A stretch of DNA of 14,136 bases from NCBI GenBank assembly GCA_025363375.1, contig JANYDZ010000344.1, positions 1 through 14,136 on the forward strand, read 5' to 3'. This stretch comes from Hyphomicrobiales bacterium (GTDB taxonomy: Bacteria; Pseudomonadota; Alphaproteobacteria; Rhizobiales; Beijerinckiaceae). Of the stretch, positions 7,026 to 13,361 are shown one piece after another. Positions within the stretch are counted from its first letter, which is position 1, and each line of letters begins with the position of its first letter. The position numbers were made by a program, and so were the translations under genes. The notes under the pieces are model-generated. The model saw only the letters and a program-made list of their open reading frames with translations. It was not told where the DNA came from and ran no database searches.

Positions 7026-7064
7026 CACGCGCCGCAAGGAACAAGCGCCGACACGGCCTGCGCG

Positions 7065-7958
7065 TCAGCACGGCCGTTGCCCCAGCACGGTTACGCGACG
7101 CAACATGCGCCGCTCGTTGGCGGGAAAATCATTGCGCGCATGCAGCGCGCTGCGGTTGTCCCACACGAGCAGATCGCCGGGACGCCACGCGTGCGCGTAT
7201 TGAAAGCGCGCCTGCTCCTGATGATCGAAAATCCGCGTCAGCAACGCGTCGCTCTCGGCCCGCGCCATGCCCTCGACGCACATGGTCATGCCGCGGTTGA
7301 CGTAAAGCGCCTTGCGGCCGGTGGCCGGATGCGCGCGCGCGATCGGGTGCGCGTAATGTTTGGAACCGGGCGGCGGCGCCGGGAACAAGTCCATCGCGCT
7401 CGCGCCATAGCCCTCGGCGTCGGAATATTCGAAAATGTTGACGGCCTTGCGGCCCACGACCGCGCGCTTGAGATCGCCGGGCAGCGTCTCCCAGGCCCGG
7501 TACATATTGGCGAAAATGGTTTCACCGCCATGCGAGGGAATCTCGATCCCGTAGAGCATGCCCGCCGAACACGGCGTCTCCACATAGCACTGGTCCGAAT
7601 GAAACAGCATTTCGCCGTCCGGGAGCGCGCCTATCAACTGGCCATTCTCGCGAATATTGGAAATCAGCATCGTCGCGGGATGGCGTTTGGAACCGCCATT
7701 GTGCTTGTTGACGTTTTGCCCCAGCGGCCCGAACCGGGCGGCGAATGCGACCTGAGCGTCCTCATCCAGATTCTGACCGCGCGCCAGCAGCACGCAATTG
7801 TCGAGCCACGCGGATTCGATGGCTCGGAAAGTCGCGTCATCGAGCGGGCGCGAAAGATCGACGCCAAGAATTTCAACGCCGATTTCAGACGCGAGCGGCC
7901 GCGTGACGAGCCCGGGCGCGCCGAGCGGGGGAGGCTGCGCGATCTCTTCTGTTGGCAT
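7065..7958 (-). CDS. TauD/TfdA-family Fe(II)/2-oxoglutarate-dependent dioxygenase
   Basis: 297 residues, the usual size. The family hydroxylates a substrate with O2 and 2-oxoglutarate, often to break a C-S, C-O or C-N bond (taurine, alkylsulfates, 2,4-D). The iron ligands are His120 and Asp122 (LFHSDQCY) and His273 (WDNRSALHARND). Arg284 and Arg288 (ERRMLRRV), at +11 and +15 from the last His, match the substrate/2-oxoglutarate arginines of TauD, and Thr147 in GGETIF matches the 2-oxoglutarate Thr. The enzyme should be active. The start at 7958 is chosen because MPTEEIAQ leads directly into the family N-terminus; the frame extends to 8051, but that part overlaps the promoter. It is cytoplasmic. 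The substrate is unknown; taurine is not implied. It is divergent from the VOC gene, and both probably share the repeat-bearing control region. Confidence 0.92.
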   Translation of the reverse strand: MPTEEIAQPPPLGAPGLVTRPLASEIGVEILGVDLSRPLDDATFRAIESAWLDNCVLLARGQNLDEDAQVAFAARFGPLGQNVNKHNGGSKRHPATMLISNIRENGQLIGALPDGEMLFHSDQCYVETPCSAGMLYGIEIPSHGGETIFANMYRAWETLPGDLKRAVVGRKAVNIFEYSDAEGYGASAMDLFPAPPPGSKHYAHPIARAHPATGRKALYVNRGMTMCVEGMARAESDALLTRIFDHQEQARFQYAHAWRPGDLLVWDNRSALHARNDFPANERRMLRRVTVLGQRPC

Positions 7959-8019
7959 ATGCTGCTCACGGCGCGCGGCAAGGCGCGACGTTATCCGCGC
8001 GCATTGTCCAGGATATCTG

Positions 8020-8047
8020 ATAATCGCGGAGCCCGTGGGCTTGTCAA
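8020..8047 (-). promoter_or_regulatory. Candidate sigma-70-type promoter of tauD-family gene
   Basis: On the minus strand a perfect TTGACA (8047-8042) is followed by a 16-nt spacer and GATTAT (8025-8020, 4/6 match). The leader would be about 55 nt. The -35 is embedded in the 11-bp palindrome GCTTGTCAAGC (8039-8049), a possible operator, and tandem repeats start 4 nt beyond it. Confidence 0.55.
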
Positions 8048-8052
8048 GCAAA

Positions 8053-8094
8053 TCAAAGGGCGCAAGTCAAAGCGCGCAATTCAAAGCGCGTGCT
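8053..8094. repeat. Three tandem 14-bp direct repeats between divergent genes
   Basis: TCAAAGGGCGCAAG (8053-8066), TCAAAGCGCGCAAT (8067-8080) and TCAAAGCGCGTGCT (8081-8094) abut without gaps. They start just upstream of the tauD -35 and about 90 bp before the VOC start. GCGTGCTT in the last unit (8088-8095) recurs at 8111-8118. The arrangement suggests binding sites for a regulator acting on one or both divergent genes. No regulator gene is in the window. Confidence 0.6.
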
Positions 8095-8185
8095 TGCCCA
8101 GCCGCCCAACGCGTGCTTTGTCGTCGCCGGAGGTTTTGCGCCGCGCCGATCCCCGGCCCGGCGCCGCCCCAAACAGGAGGTGACC

Positions 8186-8995
8186 ATGAGAGCGCTGCTT
8201 CTCGCGTTGTGGACCGCTTCGACCCTCGCCGCCGGTTCGGCCTTCGCCCAGGCCCTGCCACCCAATGAAGCTGGTGTGACGATGGGGCACTGGCATCTTA
8301 ATTCGCGCGACATCGCCGTGAACAAGGCGCTGTTCGTGGCCTTGGGAGGCGTCGCGATCAAACCCGGCGGTTTTGAAATCGTGAGATTTCCCGGCGTTGC
8401 TGTGTTCCAGCATTTGAGCTTCGGCGCCCAGCCGCCGACCGGCGGCACTGTCGGCACCGTAATCAACCACGTGGGATTCAGCGTGCCAAACGTCGCCGAG
8501 GCCGTCGCGAAGTGGAAGGCGGCGGGACTGACGATCGAACCTGGCGGCAACGGCCGGACGGATCAGGCCTGGCTCGCCACCGCCGATGGATTGCGCATCG
8601 AGATTCTCGAGGACAAGGCGCAAAAAACGCCGATCCAGAATCACCGCGTCAATTTCCATGTTCCGCAAGCGGCCATTCCTGAAATTCAGGCCTGGTATGC
8701 GAAACATTTCGGCGCAAAGCCCGGCGCGCAAGGCGCGCTGGTGATCGCCGATGTTCCCGGCGTCAATCTGGCGTTCATCGCCACCGACAAGCCAACGATC
8801 CCCACCACAGGCCGCATCCTCGACCATATCGGCTTCGACGTGAAAGACCTCGTGGGCTTCGCAGCCAAACTTGAGGCGGGCGGCGTCAAGCTTGCGCGCC
8901 CCATTGCGGCCCGGCCCGACGGCAACAAGCTCGCCTTCGTCCACGACAACTGGGGAACCGCGATCGAGCTGAACGAGCGTCCCACGCCGTTCTAG
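8186..8995 (+). CDS. Secreted VOC-superfamily (glyoxalase/extradiol-dioxygenase fold) protein
   Basis: 269 residues. The ATG at 8186 has a near-perfect ribosome site AGGAGG 5 nt upstream. Residues 1-22 are a signal peptide ending GSAFAQ, so the protein is probably periplasmic, which is unusual because most VOC proteins are cytoplasmic. Four beta-alpha-beta modules can be traced, beginning near MGHWHLNS (33), INHVGFSV (93), HRVNFHVP (153) and LDHIGFDV (212), that is, two paired VOC domains. Possible metal ligands are His35 or His37, His95 and Glu139 in the first domain and His158, His214 and Glu261 in the second. Those assignments come from position in the fold only. It could be a lyase, isomerase, dioxygenase or metal-dependent binding protein; no specific reaction can be stated. 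A GlcG-family gene follows 103 bp downstream. Confidence 0.85.
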   Translation: MRALLLALWTASTLAAGSAFAQALPPNEAGVTMGHWHLNSRDIAVNKALFVALGGVAIKPGGFEIVRFPGVAVFQHLSFGAQPPTGGTVGTVINHVGFSVPNVAEAVAKWKAAGLTIEPGGNGRTDQAWLATADGLRIEILEDKAQKTPIQNHRVNFHVPQAAIPEIQAWYAKHFGAKPGAQGALVIADVPGVNLAFIATDKPTIPTTGRILDHIGFDVKDLVGFAAKLEAGGVKLARPIAARPDGNKLAFVHDNWGTAIELNERPTPF

Positions 8996-9022
8996 CCGCG
9001 CGACTGCAAGGGCGGACCTTCA

Positions 9023-9052
9023 TCGACAATCGTCCTGCAGATGCTATTGTCG
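9023..9052 (+). promoter_or_regulatory. Candidate promoter overlapping a 7-bp inverted repeat, upstream of the GlcG-family gene
   Basis: TCGACA (9023-9028, 5/6) and TATTGT (9045-9050, 4/6) are separated by 16 nt, and transcription would start about 40 nt before the ATG at 9099. CGACAAT (9024-9030) and ATTGTCG (9046-9052) are exact inverted repeats that cover both promoter elements, with CTGCAG near the centre. This is the layout of an operator that would block the promoter. It could also be a weak hairpin after the VOC gene. Confidence 0.5.
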
Positions 9053-9098
9053 GGCGCCGCCGAAGTCATGCGCGGCGCAACCAACCGAGGAAACACTC

Positions 9099-9584
9099 AT
9101 GTCGCTGCGCTCAACTCCGCTCATCATCGTCGCCGCCGGCGTCCTGTCTTTCGCCGCGCCCTCCAGCGCCCAAGTGCTCTCGGAGCGCAACGTCTCGGTC
9201 CGCATGGCCCTCGTCATCGCCGAGACCGCGCTCGCCGAATGCGGCGCGCGCGCCTCCGTGGCGGTCGTGGATCGCGCCGGCAGACTGCGCGTGTTTCTGC
9301 AGGGCGACGGCGCCTCGCCGCACAATATCGAACTGTCGCAACGCAAGGCCTATACGGCCAACACTTTTGGCCGCACGTCGCTCGAATGGGCGCAGCGAAC
9401 CGAGACGCAGAACCAGGGCCAGCGCATGCTCAAGGACGTCATTCCCCAACAGGGCGGCGTGCCCATCAAGATTGGCGATGAAACCATCGGCGCCGTTGGC
9501 CTGAGCGGCACGCCCAACGGCGGCGCGCAGGAAGAGGCTTGCGCCAAGGCCGGCATCGCCAAAGTGGCGGATCAGTTGAAGTGA
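9099..9584 (+). CDS. Secreted GlcG/HbpS-family (DUF336) heme-binding-like protein
   Basis: 161 residues. The ATG at 9099 has GAGG 8 nt upstream. Residues 1-24 are a signal peptide (LIIVAAGVLSFAAPSSA). The mature part shows the family core: ASVAVVDRAGRLRVFLQGDGA (about 52-72), a helix with KAYTANTFG (83-91), and the C-terminal IPQQGGVPIKIGDETIGAVGLSG, then EEACAKAGIAKV. Related proteins include the glycolate-operon protein GlcG and the extracellular heme/iron-binding HbpS of Streptomyces, but many members are uncharacterised and appear in catabolic clusters. Heme binding is not shown by the sequence. It shares with the VOC gene a secretion signal and orientation. The candidate promoter at 9023-9050 suggests that it can be transcribed separately. 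Confidence 0.85.
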   Translation: MSLRSTPLIIVAAGVLSFAAPSSAQVLSERNVSVRMALVIAETALAECGARASVAVVDRAGRLRVFLQGDGASPHNIELSQRKAYTANTFGRTSLEWAQRTETQNQGQRMLKDVIPQQGGVPIKIGDETIGAVGLSGTPNGGAQEEACAKAGIAKVADQLK

Positions 9585-9591
9585 GGACAAA

Positions 9592-9630
9592 CGCCCGTCC
9601 TCGCCGGGCGAAGCCAGGGGCGGGTCTTTT
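9592..9630 (+). terminator. Possible weak terminator or attenuator after the GlcG-family gene
   Basis: CGCCCG (9592-9597) and CGGGCG (9605-9610) form a 6-bp stem with a 7-nt loop. The same left arm can instead pair with GGGCG (9618-9622), which is followed by GGTCTTTT (9623-9630). The second pairing is terminator-like but has a long loop. It lies between two co-directional genes, so partial termination is possible. Confidence 0.3.
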
Positions 9631-9654
9631 CAGCGCGCGTCCGAGGGAAAAATC

Positions 9655-10680
9655 ATGAGACGCCTCAACCCGACCTTCACCGCGTCGCTGGCGCTGGCGC
9701 TGCTTTCATCCGCGCCCGCGTCCGCGGCCGACGGCGCGCTGATTGAAGCGGCAAAAAAAGAGGGGCAAGTCACCTGGTACACGGTGCAGATTATTCCCCA
9801 GATTGTGCGCCCCATCGCGGAAGGCTTTGAGCGCAAATACGGCATCCGCGTGAACTACGTCCGCGCCAACTCCGCAGAGATTGGACTGCGCGTGATCAGC
9901 GAGGCGAAAGCGGGCCGCGTTCAGGCCAGCATGTTCGACGGGGCGCAGACGACGCCCATGTTGAAGCGCGAAGGCCTCGTGGAAAAATGGGTTCCCGACG
10001 TCGATCTCCCAAAGCAGCTGTTTGATCCCGAAGGCTATTGGGTGGCGTGCAATTATTACATCAACACGCCCGGCTTCAACACCGACCTCGTGCCGAAGGG
10101 AACCGAACCGCGCGCTTTCGAGGATTTGTTGAACCCCAAATGGAAGGGCAAACTGGCCTGGAACATCCAGCCCAGCATTTCCGCGGGCCAGGGATTCGCG
10201 GGCAGCGTTCTGATCGCCATGGGCGAGGAGAAGGCGCGAAAATATCTCGCGGAATTATCGAAACAGAACATCACGCCGCTGAAAGTCTCGGGACGGCAGG
10301 TGCTCGATCAGGTGATCGCGGGCGAGTTCCCCATCGGCCTGCAAATTTTCAACAACCACGCCTTCATCAGCGCGGGCCAGGGCGCGCCCGTCGACTGGAT
10401 CAGGATGCAGCCGCCGCTCGTCACCTATTCGGTCATGTCGCTCCTGAAAAATGCGCCGCAGCCCAACGCCGGCAAGCTGCTGATCGACTACATCGCTTCC
10501 GAAGAAGGCCAGAAAATCTTCGCCGACGCAGGCGAATTGCCGGTTCATCCCAGGGTCAAAAGCAAGGATCCCTCGCTCATTCCCGATGGCGGCGCCTTCA
10601 AGGCGACATTTCTCACGCCCGAGGAACTCGACCGGAGTCTGGCCGGCTGGACGCGCCTCTTCGACGATTATTTCAAGTAG
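9655..10680 (+). CDS. Orphan periplasmic substrate-binding protein of the iron/polyamine/thiamine ABC type
   Basis: 341 residues. The ATG at 9655 follows GAGGGA. The signal peptide ends at APASA near 24. The mature protein begins DGALIEAAKKEGQVTWYT and continues with GFERKYGIRVNYVRANSAEIGLRVISE and AFEDLLNPKWKGKLAW, all characteristic of the AfuA/FbpA/PotD-like receptor group (SBP_bac_6/8 type). The middle YYINTPGFNTDLVPKG matches the usual hinge segment. The paired Tyr ligands of true ferric-binding proteins cannot be confirmed, so iron is not claimed as the ligand. No matching permease or ATPase is in the window, so it either borrows another transporter or acts as a receptor. Next comes the monooxygenase gene, 48 bp downstream on the same strand, which suggests that the ligand is the oxygenase substrate or a precursor. 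Confidence 0.87.
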   Translation: MRRLNPTFTASLALALLSSAPASAADGALIEAAKKEGQVTWYTVQIIPQIVRPIAEGFERKYGIRVNYVRANSAEIGLRVISEAKAGRVQASMFDGAQTTPMLKREGLVEKWVPDVDLPKQLFDPEGYWVACNYYINTPGFNTDLVPKGTEPRAFEDLLNPKWKGKLAWNIQPSISAGQGFAGSVLIAMGEEKARKYLAELSKQNITPLKVSGRQVLDQVIAGEFPIGLQIFNNHAFISAGQGAPVDWIRMQPPLVTYSVMSLLKNAPQPNAGKLLIDYIASEEGQKIFADAGELPVHPRVKSKDPSLIPDGGAFKATFLTPEELDRSLAGWTRLFDDYFK

Positions 10681-10728
10681 AATTCCATCGAAGCCGCGAC
10701 GCGCTCCAACTCAAGGCGAGACTGTTCC

Positions 10729-12102
10729 ATGACGAAAGCCGGAAAGAAGGAAATTTCCATCAACGCCTTCTACTCCAACTCGCCCGGCCAGAACTGGATC
10801 GGCCTGTGGAGCCACCCGGACAGCCGGGCGTGCGAATACACCAGCCTCGATTATTGGGTGGATGTCGCAAAAATCTCCGAGCGCGGCCTGTTCGATTCCA
10901 TATTTTTCGCCGATACAAACGGCGTCTACGACGTCTATCAGGGCGAGGCGCGCGCCGCGGTGGAGCGCGCCGCGATGTTTCCCATGAACGATCCCCTGTT
11001 GTTGATCCCGACCATGGCGCACGCCACGAAACATCTGTGCTTCGGCGTCACGGCGAACCTCTCCTACGAAGAACCCTATCTGCTTGCGCGCCGGTTTTCG
11101 ACTCTGGATCACCTGACGAAGGGCCGCATCAGTTGGAACGTCGTCACCGGCTTTCAGGACAGCGCCGCCCGCGCCATGGGCCGGGACCAGCAGCGCGATC
11201 ACGACGACCGCTACGACTACGCCGATGAATACATGGAGGTGGTCTACAAATTATGGGAAGGCAGCTGGGCGGACGACGCCGTCGTCCGCGACAAGGCCAA
11301 CAGAATTTACGCGCGCGGCGACAAGGTGCGTGAAATTTTGCACGAGGGAACGCACTTTAAAATGCGCGGCGTGCATTTGTGCGAACCCTCGCCGCAACGC
11401 ACCCCCGTCCTCTATCAGGCCGGCGGCTCGCAACGCGGCCGCGTGTTCGCGGCCAAACACGCCGAATGCGTCTTTCTCTCCGGCCTTCCCAAAAAGCAGA
11501 CAGCCGAACGCGTCGGGGAAATCAAGGACCGCGCGCGCGCCGATGGACGCGACCCCGATCACATCAAGTTCATCATGATGGCGACAATCGTCACGGCGCC
11601 GACGCAAGCCGAAGCGCGCGCCAAATATGAAGCGCTGGCCAGGCACGTGGACGCAGAAGGCATGCTGGCCCTCTACTCCGGGCTTTCCGGGATCGATCTG
11701 TCGAAACAAATTTTCCAGGGCGCCGACGGACGCCCGGCGACGCAGGGGATCGCCACCGTCGTCGAATATCTCCTGAAGGAAAACAAATCCCTCGAACGCC
11801 TGCGCGACATGACAACCTTCGGCGCGCAAGCGGGACGCGAATGTTTCATCGTGGGCTCGCCGGCCGAAGTCGCCGATGAACTTGAGGACTGGATGGCGCT
11901 GGCCGACATCGACGGCTTCAATCTACAGCGCTCGGGCGAACCGCAACATCTGATCGACTTTATCGATCTCGTCATCCCCGAACTGCAAAACCGCGGCGTA
12001 TACAAACACGCGTACAAGGGTGGCTCCTTCCGGGAAAAACTGTTCGGCGCGGGCGATCGCATCCTTCCCGGCCACCCCGCCGCCAGATACAAGATCTTAT
12101 GA
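10729..12102 (+). CDS. Flavin-dependent monooxygenase, NtaA/SnaA/DszA/DmoA family (luciferase-like)
   Basis: 457 residues, the full family length. Members use FMNH2 supplied by a separate reductase to oxygenate substrates such as nitrilotriacetate, EDTA, dibenzothiophene sulfone or dimethyl sulfide. Family marks in order are AFYSNSPGQNWIGLW at the N-terminus, DSIFFADTNGVYDVY (55-70), LTKGRISWNVVTGF (129-142), DDRYDYADEYMEVVYKLWEG (159-178), HFKMRGVHLCEPSPQRTPVL (209-228) and YQAGGSQRGRVFAAKHAE (229-246), the last part of the FMN phosphate site. It is cytoplasmic. No flavin reductase gene is in the window, so a reductase must come from elsewhere. The stop overlaps the MFS start (ATGA), coupling the two. 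The substrate cannot be told within the family. Confidence 0.92.
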   Translation: MTKAGKKEISINAFYSNSPGQNWIGLWSHPDSRACEYTSLDYWVDVAKISERGLFDSIFFADTNGVYDVYQGEARAAVERAAMFPMNDPLLLIPTMAHATKHLCFGVTANLSYEEPYLLARRFSTLDHLTKGRISWNVVTGFQDSAARAMGRDQQRDHDDRYDYADEYMEVVYKLWEGSWADDAVVRDKANRIYARGDKVREILHEGTHFKMRGVHLCEPSPQRTPVLYQAGGSQRGRVFAAKHAECVFLSGLPKKQTAERVGEIKDRARADGRDPDHIKFIMMATIVTAPTQAEARAKYEALARHVDAEGMLALYSGLSGIDLSKQIFQGADGRPATQGIATVVEYLLKENKSLERLRDMTTFGAQAGRECFIVGSPAEVADELEDWMALADIDGFNLQRSGEPQHLIDFIDLVIPELQNRGVYKHAYKGGSFREKLFGAGDRILPGHPAARYKIL

Positions 12103-13352
12103 ACATGATTTCGTCTCCGCCGCCCGAAAGCGGCGCGCAAAAGCCGCAAACGGCGCTGTCCTGGAGCGCCTTTTTCGTGACCTATCTGCCGGCCCTCGTC
12201 ATCGCGCTCGGCGCCGGCGTCGCCTTGCCCGCGGTGCCAACCCTGGCGAAATCTTTCGACGTGAGCTTCGGCGTCGCCAGCGGCGTGGTGACCGCCTTTC
12301 TCGTCGGCAATTTCGCGGCGACGATACCCTCCGGCTGGATGATTGACCGCTTCGGAATCCGCTGGGTGGCGATCAGCGCGCCGCTGCTCACCTCGGCGAC
12401 GGCCTTCCTCGTTTACTTCGCCCATTCCTTTCCCGAATTGCTGGCGCTGCGCTTTTTCAACGGCTTTGCCGCGCAGATGTGGGTGATGGGACGCATCGCC
12501 ACAATCTCCCGCGACGCCGAGCCCGGCGAACGTGGAAAGCTGATCAGCTGGATGTTCGGCATGGACAACACCGGCCGACTGGCCGGCCCGGCGCTGGGCG
12601 GCATGATCGCCAGCGAATGGGGGACGGGCGCGCCGTTTCTCGCCTATGGCGCGCTGGCGCTGCTGGCGCTCGTTCCCGCGCTGACAATCGCGCGGGAAAA
12701 AAATGAATTACGCGACAAATCGCGCGCGGAGAAAGCGCAATCGCGCGATGCGCCGCGCAAGATGTCCATGCGTGAAATGATTCTGCCGCGCCTGCCGTTT
12801 TTTGGCGTCGCCCTCTTCGCCGGTCTGAGCCGCGGACCGGTTGGCGCCGATTTGCTGCATCTTTACGCGGCTTTCGCCTATCATCTGGGACCCCGGGAGA
12901 TCGGCTTTCTCGCCACCGGCGGCGCCGTCATTTCCTGGCCGATCGGCTTTATCGCGGGATGGATTCTCGATCGTTTCGGCCGCAAACGCACGATGGTGCC
13001 GGGCTTTGGCGGCGTGGCCATTTCAATGATCCTTCTGGCGATTTCAGCCTTCATGGAGCTCTCGTACGGCTGGTATGTCGCGCTGTTTTTTGTCGCCGTC
13101 GCGACACAGGCGCTGACCGGCGGCTCGGTCCAGACGGTGGGAACCGACGTTGCCCCGCCGCAAGCGCGCGGCACGTTTCTGGGCCTCTGGCGTTTCACCG
13201 GCCAGGGCGGCGGCGCTCTCAGCCCGATCATCTTCGCTGTACTGGTGGAGCAGTTCAACTACGGCTCTGCCTTCCTTTTTACCGCTGGATGCGCAACGGT
13301 GGTCGCGTCGTTGCTGGTGTTTTACGTGCCTGAGACGGGGAAGCGGAAGTGA
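12099..13352 (+). CDS. Major facilitator superfamily (MFS) transporter
   Basis: 417 residues with about 12 hydrophobic segments in two halves joined by a charged cytoplasmic loop (about 201-228, rich in Lys, Arg and Glu). MFS motif A appears in the loop after the second segment, GWMIDRFGIRW, and again in the second half, GWILDRFGRKRT, a reliable mark of the superfamily. A polar, proline-rich start (MNMISSPPPESGAQ) precedes the first membrane segment. The ATG overlaps the monooxygenase stop by 4 nt, so the two are co-translated. A role in uptake of the monooxygenase substrate or export of its product is inferred from that coupling. The gene ends 9 bp from the convergent TctC gene, with no visible terminator between them. 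Confidence 0.92.
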   Translation: MNMISSPPPESGAQKPQTALSWSAFFVTYLPALVIALGAGVALPAVPTLAKSFDVSFGVASGVVTAFLVGNFAATIPSGWMIDRFGIRWVAISAPLLTSATAFLVYFAHSFPELLALRFFNGFAAQMWVMGRIATISRDAEPGERGKLISWMFGMDNTGRLAGPALGGMIASEWGTGAPFLAYGALALLALVPALTIAREKNELRDKSRAEKAQSRDAPRKMSMREMILPRLPFFGVALFAGLSRGPVGADLLHLYAAFAYHLGPREIGFLATGGAVISWPIGFIAGWILDRFGRKRTMVPGFGGVAISMILLAISAFMELSYGWYVALFFVAVATQALTGGSVQTVGTDVAPPQARGTFLGLWRFTGQGGGALSPIIFAVLVEQFNYGSAFLFTAGCATVVASLLVFYVPETGKRK

Positions 13353-13361
13353 AGTTCCCGC

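Noticed and set aside
7959..8051. N-terminal extension of the TauD-family protein by 31 residues
   Set aside because: It runs through the promoter elements at 8020-8047 and is not family-like.
8053..8094. Tandem repeats as a CRISPR array
   Set aside because: The 14-bp units abut directly with no spacers, and there are no cas genes.
9655..10680. Naming the orphan receptor a ferric-iron-binding protein
   Set aside because: The paired Tyr iron ligands cannot be confirmed and there is no iron transporter or Fur-box-like site nearby.
10729..12102. Naming the monooxygenase NtaA or DmoA
   Set aside because: The family motifs are shared by enzymes with different substrates and there is no diagnostic neighbour such as a flavin reductase.
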